Of a stretch of 64,000 bases of DNA, positions 11,140 through 21,600 are shown piece by piece. Origin of the DNA: Eunapius fragilis (lineage: Eukaryota; Porifera; Demospongiae; Spongillida; Spongillidae); contig OY811971.1 in assembly GCA_963681505.1 (NCBI GenBank), positions 10,039,991 through 10,103,990 of the forward strand, written 5' to 3'. The translations under genes were made by a program, and so were the position numbers. The notes beneath the pieces are model-generated. The model searched no databases. It was not told where the DNA came from and saw nothing but the letters and a program-made list of their open reading frames with translations. Position 1 is the stretch's first letter; the number at the start of each line of letters is the position of its first letter.

Positions 11140-11802
11140 CTGTAAAACTAAAAAAACAATCAGTTATATAAGTAATAAGCATCCAAATGTTGCACAAACC
11201 TGTCACAATCTGAATCACTATACATCACCCAGTCACTGATATGAAGGAAACTAACACAGGTGGAAAAAAAACTCCCGCGCCCGCGTCGAATCGATGTTTG
11301 ATTTTATAGATGAGCACACTCAACCATTAATTTAGTGACTTTACAAGTGTTTTAAAAATCCTCTATGAAAATAGATTCGCGGCTATTTTCGCCTGTGTAC
11401 TATTCGGGGTGTGGCCCTCATATATTATTTTAAAATTCCCTCTGACATGTACAGCTAGCTAGAGAGAGCAATGAGCGCTTATACGATCAGAGCTCCTTCC
11501 AACAGAACAATCAGCTAATACCGCAGATACATAACAACTTGCCGGCCGAGCGGGTGAGGGTCTTTAGAACTCCGCCCAACCTGTCAGTACGTGTACTAGA
11601 CCTTGTAGGTCTTTCTTGCAATACAATTGACAAGTTACTTATCATGCACCTCAAGCTGTGGCCTAGGATTACACTGTTATGTAGACAGAAGTACCGTTCG
11701 TTGCTTGTCCCCGCGACTATATAAATGAGTAGGGGTTCATGTGAAACACGCCCACAATAAAAACCAGATGCTGTGTAGCTATCACTTATTATAAACATAA
11801 TA
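11140..11802. other. No gene recognised
   Basis: I searched here for the missing first Rab exon without success. A TATATAAA stretch near 11718 has no gene attached that I can see. Confidence 0.4.
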
Positions 11803-12006
11803 ATTTTGAGAAAAGGGTAATAAGACAAAAATCCTATATTTAGCACTTCTTTTGGTTCTGTTTTATTTACACGTGCTAAATATAGGGTTTTGGTGTCATT
11901 ACCCTTTTCTCAAAACCTTGTTCCCCTCCTTTTTACACCACCTTTGCCTCCAATTCCTATATCCCACCAACTTTCTCGTCAGAGAATGTTTTTCTTTACT
12001 TAAATA
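11803..12006. mobile_element. Truncated palindromic element with hairpin core
   Basis: 11803-11920 is an inverted repeat (TTGAGAAAAGGGTAATAAG / CATTACCCTTTTCTCAA, with ATATTTAGCAC around the loop). It continues into a right arm, with CTTTTTACACCACC, CTATATCCCACCAAC and AGAGAATGTTTTTCTTTACT, of the 1553/17674 family. The outer left arm is missing. Confidence 0.6.
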
Positions 12007-12559
12007 AATAAAAGGTTCGGACTGCTTCAATGCGCGCAGTTTTGAGGGGACCCATCCTAGCTCAAAGCCCAGGCCACTCCTCCACTTTACGACCCCTTAG
12101 GCATAGGCTGGCTGCTCTGATGGTGGCAAACCTAAGCTTTGCATTGATTCTTCCATTTGCTTGCTACACATGTAGCCGTTCTCTTTGGTAAATGCCCAGC
12201 TTCCCGATGCAGAAGTCCACTGGCGAACTTCCACTGCATCGGGTCACGCATAATTTTGCATCCATAGAACAAATTGTGATTGCATATATTGTAGTGGTAA
12301 CTCATGCAGTTCCCTCCATATTGCTGAATTAAACCACATTGCAATGCATTTACATGGAAATAATATAGACGTGTTACACCTATTATTAAGAATGTCATGT
12401 AATGAGGGTCATAAGCCAATCATCCATTTTTGGCAAATTACAGTCATTTTTTTCTTTGAAACCTGCAAATAATGTCAAAGGCAGTCAGCATTTGGAATAA
12501 AAGGCACCCAAATTCATTATGACTAATCCACATAACATTACATTTTTTTTCGAGATGGT
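12007..12559. other. No gene recognised
   Basis: A minus-strand frame of about 95 codons (12419-12132) has no recognisable domain. The following exons of the coiled-coil gene may lie here, but I could not place them. Confidence 0.35.
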
Positions 12560-13615
12560 TAATGTTATATTCATTGATTCGAGACATTTTTCCACATTCA
12601 TGAATCACTTCAAAGTATGCAGCCCGAAGTACTTCGATGTATTTAGCTTGCCGTTTTAGCTTCAACCGTAATTTCTCCTATTTGCATGGGAGGATATTAA
12701 AATCAAGCCTCAAATGTATTGCTGAATTTAGTAGTTAAAAATAATACTGTCTTACATTTTGTGCAGCATTTATTTGTGTGCCATGTTCAGATGAGTAGCA
12801 GCAAGTTGTTTGCGGACAGCTTTAAAACCACATTATCCATTAGCTTACTCGATCCATATTCATCCTAACCTTGAGTTATCTTTATGTATTTGCACCTCCA
12901 CATTCTGTTCATTCCCTTGAGGTTCTGATGAAATGAAAGTGCCATGATCCTTCTTGAGGGTAATAGAAAGAAATATAACGGCCTAGTTGCATGCCTTTTT
13001 CAATATTCTTTAGTTGACAAACCTTGGATGCGATGCTCTGGTGTATCCATGCAGAACTTGATGTTGTAGGAATGCTAGGTTCCTGGAATTTATAAAATAT
13101 CTCACACATGTATGCCACAAAATAGCCTTACCATTGTGATGTCCTTTTCCAAATTGTTTTTGGACTTTCCCGTACTAAAGGATCATCAAAACTTTCATAA
13201 TATCCATATTTCGTAATTAGTCATTACATAATAAACCGCCCATCATTCCCTTCTCTTAAAATAATATGATAAAGTTTAAACTGCTGATACTGGTTATTTT
13301 TACTCCATCATTAACAACAAGCATCATATGAATTACATACCTGTCTACTGCCTGATTGTGAAATTGATAGTGTTGACATAAAAATACGAGATATGGTTTA
13401 TTAAACTGTCTAATGTATATTGCGCTTACTTCTAGAGATTCCTTTATCTGCAGCATAGAAGTGAGCTTAGCACACTGTTTAAGTGCTGTCTCTTTGTCTT
13501 TTTGAGCCACTGCAAGCTGATGCTGGAGCTCCTTTATTTCATTTATGAACTTTGCATTTTGGAACAATGAATCTGACAGGCAGTCACGAAGTTGCTTGAT
13601 TTGGATGTCATGATT
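12560..13615 (-). CDS. Coiled-coil protein, partial gene with at least four exons
   Basis: Exons on the minus strand share phase 0: 13615-13430 (62 codons, after GTGTTCAG, before GTAAGC), 13082-13023 (20 codons, after AATTCCAG), 12952-12896 (19 codons, after CCCTCAAG, before GTGCAA), and from 12677 (after CAAATAG) to an unclear end near 12560. The first is a heptad-rich helix (NEIKELQHQLAVAQKDKE) and the fourth is again helical and basic (EKLRLKLKRQAKYIEVLR). The middle exons are Ser/Gln-rich. The consistent phase and intact frames suggest a real gene, of the kind found in centrosomal or ciliary coiled-coil proteins, but I do not recognise the family. Both ends are missing or outside what I can read. 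Confidence 0.5.
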
Positions 13616-14035
13616 CTGAACACAATTTGATGCATAAGGGACTGGATTCGAACTTATTGTTAGTAGTTAAATTAACCAAAATATTTACTACACCTGCCTC
13701 AATGATTGGCCTTTGTGCTTTTATCGTTGTAATATTAAAGAATGCATTATTACTCTCTATTGCACACTTTATGCTAAGGTACTGATCAGGCATGGATATA
13801 AATGAACAGGTGATACATTAAATCGATTGATGCCATGAATTACGAACAATAAACTAGCAGCATGGCTTGGGTACCTGGTTTGAAATTTCTTAGCGATCGG
13901 CTAGGACTTCTTTTATACATGTTTATAAAATTAACTCATGTGCGCGTGCCGTTAACTACAATAAGCTAGTCTCTTAGTAACATTTCAACCTTGCGTCCGG
14001 TTTCATGCTGTTGCTATGGAAGTATATTACATGAG
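13616..14035. other. No gene recognised
   Basis: Upstream side of the coiled-coil gene; further 5' exons are expected here or beyond but none could be identified. Confidence 0.35.
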
Positions 14036-14866
14036 AAAAAAAAGCATGAAATACACTTATAGAACAAAAACCATCACATCAAAGACATGCAAGCCCGTTA
14101 ACTCGACTAGGTACGCATGCCATATCCATGGCACTTACTCTAAACGCGGCAATGATGTGTGATTTTAATGCTATTTAACATATTTATTTATCCTGTGTGT
14201 CATGAGGAGTGATAAAGTATGTACTGGTGGTTGAATCGGCTATCGTCACAATACTTCCACTAAACACTGATCTGCTATGTATCACACAGTACATATATAA
14301 CACACACAGATGCTGGTTTTTTTTTTTACCTCAATGGAATTGGAAGTCTTCCTTTCTCTTTTATTGTCATTGCTTTTCGCTTTCCAACAGCGGATTTCCG
14401 TATTTCCCATTGCAAGAAAGGTATTCAAAAGGTTCGCCGAATCTTCACTGAGACGCTAACGATCAATTTACTAGTAATAAAAATGGCCAGACGCTACATG
14501 AATTAGAGAAACTCGTTGCTATACGCAGAGATTATATATAGATACGTTACGCTTGTGAATGGAATGTGACCGTATAGATATATACATGTAGGCTATGGCT
14601 AAATAACACAAGGCGAAGTGCAAATGCAGCCTGTGCATTACTTCTTATACTTCAGTACTCATGATCAATGAGGTGTGTGTGGTATAAAAAGAGATTGCGA
14701 ACCATCGGGCGTACTCATGCACATAAATGCTCTAGTGATGTAAATCGACCCCGTTCATAACTAGCCTATATAAATAAAGTCTGATCTGGCATGCACGTCC
14801 TTCCCCTGGCTAAACAAAATTCTATATCTAGTAACATGGTTAAGTTTAAAAGCGTTGCTACGTTAC
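14036..14866 (+). repeat. 0.8-kb tandem duplication, first unit
   Basis: Same order and sequence as 14947-15737, for example CCGTTAACTCGACTAGGTAC and ATGTAAATCGACCCCG. On the minus strand both units keep a short frame starting ATGGGAAATAC (GNTEIRCWKAKS) that runs into a possible donor (ATTGAG, GTAAAA). A duplicated first exon is possible but weak. Confidence 0.75.
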
Positions 14867-14877
14867 AAGCAAACAAA

Positions 14878-14942
14878 TAATCACGTGATTTAAACGAGCG
14901 CGTAAAAAAACATGTCTAGAAACGTATTGGAAGTACTATGTA
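14878..14942 (+). repeat. 65-base block shared with 35650-35715
   Basis: TAATCACGTGATTTAAACG, GTCTAGAAACGTATTGG and AAGTACTATGTA occur in the same order in both places. It lies between the two tandem units here and just upstream of the FSIP1 start there. Confidence 0.65.
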
Positions 14943-14946
14943 AAGA

Positions 14947-15737
14947 AAAGAAGAAAATACACTTATATAACAAAAACCATCACATCAGAGACAAGCAAGC
15001 CCGTTAACTCGACTAGGTACGCATGCCATATCCATGGCACTTAGTCTAACTGCGGCAATGATGTGTATAATATTGATTTTCAGTAATGCTATTTAACATA
15101 TTATATGAATTTATCCTGTGTGTCATGAGGAGTGATGAATGAAGTATGTACTGTTGGTTGAATCGGCTATCGTCACAATACTTCCACTAAATACTGATCT
15201 GCGATGTATCACACGGTACATATATAACACACACAGATGCTGGTATTTTTTTACCTCAATGGAATTGGAAGTCTTCCTTCCTCTTTTATTGTCATTGCTT
15301 TTCGCTTTCCAACAGCGGATTTCTGTATTTCCCATTGCAAAAAAGGTAATCAAAAGGTTCGCCGAATCTTCACTGAGACGCTAACGATCAAAATGGCAAG
15401 ACGCTACATAAACTCGTTGCTATACGTTACGCTTGTGAATGGAATGTGACCGTATAGATATACACATGTAGGCTATAGCTAACTAACACAAGACGAAGTG
15501 CAAATGCAGGCTGTGCATTACTTCTTATACCGATTTCATATCAATAATGAGGTGTGAGTGGTATATTTCGAACCATCGGGCGTACTCATGCACATAAATG
15601 CTCTAGTGATGTAAATCGACCCCGTTCATAACTAGCCTACATAAATAAAGCCTGATCGGGCATGCACGTCCTTCCCCTGGCTAAACAAAATTCTATATCT
15701 ATAGTAACAAAGTTATAATTAAAAGCGTTGCTACGTA
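14947..15737 (+). repeat. 0.8-kb tandem duplication, second unit
   Basis: Partner of 14036-14866, with small insertions and deletions but the same order throughout. Confidence 0.75.
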
Positions 15738-16392
15738 CACAACGAAAAGTTTTATCTCGGTACAGGGGTGTGTACAATTTGCAACGGGGTGTTTACTGGC
15801 TTAATTCGAGACGTGTAAAACAATTCGGTACACGCCCGACGGGAAACATTTTGATGTAGTACTGTAGATTACAGTTAGTATCGAGCCAGTTAACGTCCTG
15901 TAACGGGACCGTATACTACCTGTAGACGAACAGATGGTATCCTTTTACGGACATAGCTACCGTTAATTCAATTAACTGTTAATACATTCATTTCAAATGT
16001 TCTTAACGCAACAATACACATTATGGCAATACAGAGGTTGTGTCCAGCCATGTGAAAACATAAGTTCAATGTGTTCTCGTTCCACAGTGTTGACAGCTTG
16101 TGTATGCTGAAATGTGCAGTTGTTCCACACTCATGGGCCATTGACACAGCCTTCTGAATTCTCGTGCTGTCTACAGAAAACAGTTTCCTTGACAGGGTGA
16201 ACAGCTAGCATTCATAAGTTTTCGTCCGCTAGCTTCTTGCATTGGCAAGAAACCATGTAGTAGGCAAAGGGTATGTCCTGACTTCAGTTTTACCGTTGCC
16301 AGTAGCTGCCCATATGTGAACTGGAATGAGATGAGGGTTCATCATGACAAAAAACATTACTCTCAACTAAGCAATATACCTCACAGAACGAA
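15738..16392. other. Mostly unassigned; open minus-strand frame at 16210-15990
   Basis: A minus-strand frame of about 75 codons (LFSVDSTRIQKAVSMAHECG onward) stays open from about 16203 to 15990 and reads like protein. I cannot assign it to a family. The rest shows nothing recognisable. The hAT element begins at 16393. Confidence 0.3.
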
Positions 16393-16526
16393 CATCGGCG
16401 TCGGAACCGGTCCGGCAGGTCCGGCGGCCGCCGGACCAATATTTTAAAAAAAATTAAAATTATAATTAAATTGATTATTCATGTACCTTAATACTATACG
16501 TTACAGGTACATAGTTTTTATCACGT

Positions 16527-17035
16527 ATGAAATGTCGACGATGGGTGGCATCAGATAAAGCTTTACACATCGTTTATTACTGCTGCATGTACAAGAAAAT
16601 GGATACCGCTCGCTCGATATTGTCTTCTTCCGCGTCTGCCGTAGTGCCGCCTGAAAAATTTCATCCGAATAAAAGTCGTTTCCTTTTCCGAAACGGTCCT
16701 TTGGATCGAAGGGTGAAGCACGCTCGTTTAGACCAGAGTGGTGCGAGAAGTAGAGCTGGCTGCACTACGATGCTGGCACTGATGCTGCGTTTTGTTTCAT
16801 ATGCCGCATGAAGACAGAAACTGAGAAGAAATTTAAATCTAGTACGAAACGTGAAGCTACATTCATTTCCAAAGGATATACGAACTGGAAAGATGCATGT
16901 TAAGCTTTTAAAAAGCACTCCAACAGTGAATGTCATAAGGAAGCTGTTGAAAGCGTTGGATTACCTGTGAAGACTGGTGATGTGGGTGAGATGCCAAGCA
17001 CTGAACACAGGAAAGAAAAGGAAGCAAATAGAACA
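16527..17035 (+). pseudogene. hAT transposase, N-terminal part with TTF-type zinc finger
   Basis: An open stretch from 16527 encodes a basic start with FHPNKSRFLFRNGPLDRR. After a stop and frame change it continues with STKREATFISKGYTNWKDA, KKHSNSECHKEAVES and GEMPSTEHRKEKEANR. These are the hallmarks of the zinc-finger domain before the catalytic region in vertebrate- and sponge-type hAT proteins. The reading breaks at about 17036, where the next segment lies on the other strand. Confidence 0.75.
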
Positions 17036-17410
17036 ATTGTTCCCACATTATAAAGGCCTATTACATCTTCATGTGCTGTTAGTGAGTCATCCACCCAGCG
17101 TATGCAAATGACAAATTGCTCCTTGTTTGAAATATCTGTGCACTCGTCAGCCATGATGGTAAAGAAGCCATTTTTTGCAATATCTGAAACAGATCTGACG
17201 CTAGATGTGCAAAGCCATTATCTCCAAAAACTCATTTTGGATTTCTCGAGAGGTGTACTTGTTAGACTTCTTATTCAGCCAAGTTAGAAGAGCTGGACAA
17301 TCAATTCCTCTCAAAAGAAGAAGCTGTGAGAAATTGCTATTAGTATCATACTTTTGTCCTCTCAAAGCCAGCCCCTGCCGAGCAAGGAAATGAATAGACT
17401 CAATAATTAT
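17036..17410 (-). pseudogene. hAT transposase, inverted internal segment
   Basis: Read on the minus strand this encodes FLARQGLALRG, LLLRGIDCPALLTWL, NKYTSREIQNE, MADECTDISNKEQF and CIRWVDDSLTAHED. These pieces normally follow directly after the N-terminal segment at 16527-17035, but here they are inverted with respect to both flanks. The junctions lie near 17036 (AACAATTGTT, itself palindromic) and 17410. An internal inversion after insertion is the simplest reading. Confidence 0.75.
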
Positions 17411-17411
17411 G

Positions 17412-17673
17412 CGTAACATTAAGAACCTCGAAAGCTTGATTGTCAGTGCCACCAACTGTGAAACATTCGATCAGCAACTTAAGAAAGTAGTGGAATTTTA
17501 CAAGAATGACCTCAATTCCTCTATACACTATCAGTGCAGCTGCAGAATTTTGGAAGCTGGTTTCAAGAGAAAAGTGAACGGTTAGTTCTAAACGTTTGCA
17601 TTCAAGCTATGCAGGATATGTCTGCAGCGCAGAAAGAATTTTTCAGTGAAGTTTGCACAGTTACTATAGACTT
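17412..17673 (+). pseudogene. hAT transposase, segment before the dimerisation domain
   Basis: Plus-strand frames with small shifts give NCETFDQQLKKVVEFYKND, QLQNFGSWFQEKSE, QAMQDMSAAQKEFFSEVCTV. The sequence stops at CTTA (17671-17674), where the Helitron-like insertion begins, and resumes at 32564. Confidence 0.75.
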
Positions 17674-17967
17674 ACAAGTAAATAAAAACATTCTCTAACG
17701 AGAGAGTTGTTGGTATATAGGATTGACCAATGGTGGTGTAAAAAGCATGGAAACAAGAGTGACAGAAATATTATTGGAAAATTGAAATAGGCCTATATTT
17801 AGCCCATTATTCAGGCATGTGTGTTGTATTGTGTGCTAAATAATATAGGCCTATTTCAATTTTCCAATAATATTTCTGTCACTCTTGTTTCCATGCTTTT
17901 TACACCACCATTGGTCAATCCTATATACCAACAACTCTCTCGTTAGAGAATGTTTTTATTTACTTGT
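17674..17967. repeat. 294-base palindrome at the 3' end of Helitron-like copy 1
   Basis: Arms of about 130 bases, nearly perfect: ACAAGTAAATAAAAACATTC, CTAACGAGAGAGTTGTTGG, ATTGACCAATGGTGGTG and so on, mirrored on the right, with a loop around 17810-17835. Homology to copy 2 ends exactly at its outer edge. Related free-standing palindromes lie at 1553, 11803 and 55810. Confidence 0.85.
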
Positions 17968-18045
17968 TTCATAAGTTTTTTTTCACCCTGTCATAGCAGT
18001 ATCATAGTCAATAATCAAATGTAGGAAGAGGATGGATGATCCCCT

Positions 18046-18315
18046 TTATCTCTTAATGCAAGAACAAATAACTTTAATAGTACTGCTGGTGGTGGGGGCA
18101 GCACTGATGGTGCAGGCAGGAGCGCCGGTGGGGGCAGCGCTGGTGGTGCCGGCAGGAGTAGCTACTGGTAGTGGTGTGGGCAGTGCTGCTGGTTGTGGTG
18201 GCAGAAGCGGGGCTTCTGGAGGTGGTGGGGTGAAGGGAAGAGGAGTTGGAGGATGAATGTACTCTTCCTCCTCCGACCCCTCGTTGGTGAAAAACCCGCG
18301 AAGGTCGTCAGCCAT
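18046..18315 (-). CDS. Short acidic then proline-rich protein in Helitron-like copy 1
   Basis: The frame of 89 codons starts MADDLRGFFTNEGSEEEE and continues into a Pro/Ala/Thr-rich tail with PLLPPQPAALPTPLP. The ATG at 18315 directly follows a splice acceptor (ATATGTAG). The donor GTAAAAATTT lies at 18420, giving a 105-base intron in the 5' leader, and a TATAAAA box stands at 18452-18446. The same arrangement is kept in copy 2 (30189-30476), with synonymous and repeat-number changes, which supports a real gene of the element. The true 3' end is uncertain; later exons could replace the last residues. Function unknown. No transmembrane segment or known domain is seen. Confidence 0.55.
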   Translation of the reverse strand: MADDLRGFFTNEGSEEEEYIHPPTPLPFTPPPPEAPLLPPQPAALPTPLPVATPAGTTSAAPTGAPACTISAAPTTSSTIKVICSCIKR

Positions 18316-18445
18316 CTACATATACGTAACAGAGAGTATGATTAAATTTTCACTTCTTTATTTTTTAAAGCAAAGTGCAGAGCCTTTACACATCTACATA
18401 GAGTATTATTAAATTTTTACCTCTTTTTGCTAGCGGATGAGTAGC

Positions 18446-18452
18446 TTTTATA
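18446..18452 (-). promoter_or_regulatory. TATA box of the proline-rich gene, copy 1
   Basis: GTATAAAAGC on the minus strand, about 25 bases upstream of the end of the leader exon. The CACTA-like element is inserted only 8 bases further upstream (18461), so it separates this gene from anything beyond the TATA box. Confidence 0.6.
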
Positions 18453-18460
18453 CCTGCAAA

Positions 18461-18680
18461 CACTGCGCGGAAGTATACCGTATACAGAGTAGCGCAGACA
18501 CTGCATACTAAGTCATATACGGATACGTATGCAGAAACTCTAGTATCCGGACACATATGGGGACTCGTATGTGAGAAGACTAGTATGAGGAGCAGAATGC
18601 TGTGCAGTATTTAGAGGGGCCGAATGCGGAGCAGTAAGAAGGGGAAATGCGGATCAATTTAACAAGTGGAAATACGTATA
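18461..18680 (+). repeat. Subterminal repeats, left end of CACTA-like element
   Basis: A motif close to GTATNCNGA recurs about every 15-20 bases (CATATACGGA, CGTATGCAGA, AGTATCCGGA, CATATGGGGA, GAATGCGGA), fading inward. Confidence 0.65.
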
Positions 18681-21600
18681 CCTGTAGGCTTCTTGTGCTG
18701 CATTCATAAAGAAGCAGCGCGCTTGTCTGCGGACAGCTGTGATGGAGCTAGCTTTAATCCTTGGTCAGCATGCATCACTCATAATATTCTTTTTTTAATT
18801 ATATTATTTCATTATCTGTATCACGTGACTAGCTTACTACGCAGAGGGACGCACTTTGGAGACTGGAGGGGTTAGTCGATTCTATCTAACAGCATGCATG
18901 GAGTACTCCCCGTAGCATGCATGCCGATGGGGTAACTTGACTTTCAGATATAAACCGCGGCACGCACCTATTCCCGAACTAAAACGATGCCTCATAATAG
19001 GGAGCGCTGGACACGGTTGGCGGCATCTTTTGATAATGGGGGACTAACACATAGGAGATGGTTGATTTGCGGGTTGGATGTTTGTTATAATATAAAACCT
19101 TTTGAACACACACGTACATACACTCGCACGCATTCACACACATGTGCACACACGCGCACATGTTGCACACATACTCGGATCATGTATACACTGACAGTCT
19201 TTCGTATCTGCTCATAGAAAGTTAAGGTGCAACCATTGTGTGCTATAGGTATGTGTACTGTCTGTTACGTGTGTATTCTCTCCACACATGGCAGCCTTGT
19301 TAGATATTGATGACCCCACATCAGAGATGGAGGTTATAATACACACTTCATTCAACACACAAATCATGATGGACACAACTGACAGTCAGTTGCTCAGACG
19401 CATGTGCACATGTTACGTGTGTGTATTTTCTCTATCCTAGAAAACATGCTTTTCATACACGCCGGGCATTCAAAGGTGAGTTGAATTTAAAACATGGGTG
19501 AACAAGGTATTGTTGACAGAAGTGCAAATGGTATATGAGATGGGCATAACTCTGCCAGTCAGGGTCTATGAAGAAGTGCTCTAAGCTTACCCATTGCGAT
19601 CTGGTCTGGGGGCAAAGCTGAGAAGTATTGCTTTTCAGGTAAGACTAATCAGTACTTCTTAATCCTGCTTGGTGGGAGGCAACAGGAGACCGGGGGGGGG
19701 GGGGGGGGGGGGGGGGGTGGGTGGAATGTGCCACTGGGATGGGATGGTTTTATAAATTCTAGTCTTTATGGATGTTTCTTTTTGGAAGGGATTGTTATGT
19801 AATTTGAGTCATATGATCAGTTTATGCAGACCCTGGAACAGTTGAGCTGCTGATAAGAGCAGACAGAGTACATGACATGCACCTCAATCAGCTGCAACCA
19901 ATGGACTTTTGTTGACTACATTTTATTTGAATGCTGAATTGCTTTGTATGTTCTTGTTCCAAACAATTTAACTGTTATTTGAAGAATCCTATGGCTATCT
20001 CAATCACTCACAAACTACACACACACATGCACACCTAATCATATTCATACTTACCTCAAACCTTAGAAACACAGCTGCAGCTACATGTCAACAAGCCATA
20101 TATGGAACAATCTTGAAGCATATAAGCACATTCATTAGTACAGGTTTCTGTTCAGATCTGGAATGAGACTGTGGCTCAAAATCCTTCACATTTTTCTGGC
20201 ACAACGGAGGCTCGGAGAATCGAACGTACAGAAGCCAATGCTATGATTCTCTTACCACTTCTATATAATAAGAAAAAAACTGTATGTGCACCCTTTCCCC
20301 ACCCCCACCCACTCCATCTTTACATCTGACTATGCTCAGTTTGTATACACACAATTCACAGCAAATACTTATACTGGACTGAAAATTTTTTGTGTACATA
20401 AATATCGATGTATCATTACTAAAGTAAACCAAATATTTAGGGAACATAGGATTATCAATAGGTACTATTATAGGATCTCACACATAACTCAATCTTTTAA
20501 TTATATATTATGATATATGCCCATGAATTGTAATATGATTTTATGTATATTACAGAACAACCAAAGTTATTCTGTGCCTTTAAAACATTCTTTACACAAT
20601 GGAATATACCCCTGAGTCGCTATAGCTTCTATTAAAAATATCATTTATTAAGTCGGCTATATCAGTGTAGGCGGGGCACAATAACACTGAAATTGATGTC
20701 CAAAGATATCATCGAACAGATGTCAGTGAGTCACCTGCTGAACATATCTGTTGCACAAGGCCAAAGATGAAATGACGCGGTACGACACTGGCAGTGTTGC
20801 ATACTTTCAACCAAGTGCTCAATGACTGATTTTAAATTTTATAATCACCGAGGTCATAGACAGATCAGAGATGATACTATCATGGGCCGGGTAATCGGCA
20901 GTAAATAATTATGAATGCAAGTATGAAGTACAGAATACATTGGAAAGCAATAAAGAAATTAATCTCTGTGTACTGCAGCTTCAGTTATTGCTATTCTGAA
21001 TGCAGCGCTCAATTGCAGTTTATATGTGTACCCTAATTCTGATCTCAGCGATATTTTAGCATGACCAAACTTTGTATCATTTTCCGAATACAGTGAAATG
21101 TACCCCGCTGAGTCGATGTCTGTTGCAATAAGTCGACTCTAAGCGTTAAAACAAGTGTACTATAATGTGGGCGGGGCACAATAACAATCCTTACAAAACC
21201 GATTCTAGCTAGGTTCCAGCTTGATTTCATCATGCACTACACAAGCCAGGTCAGAATGGATGACATTAGTGTTGCACAGTTTGGACTATGCAGTGGCAGG
21301 GTTCAATACAGACTGAAAGCATTGTTTTGAGGCCTCTGGTTCCCATGCACCATGTGACATGTGGTTTTAAACATAATCCATGACAGTGTGAGTTTAACAA
21401 ATTGAATCCGCAATGGTGTACTAATATATATCTAATGGTGTTCCTTGATGACACGATGGGCTTGAAAATCCAAACCAGATGTCGATGAGTCCTAAGGTGG
21501 GATACAAAGGTGCATATTGCACATGAACACTATGCAACGAACAAGGTAAGTGTACTCACAAGCTTGACACATCATGGGTGCATGACACTCATGGTACATG

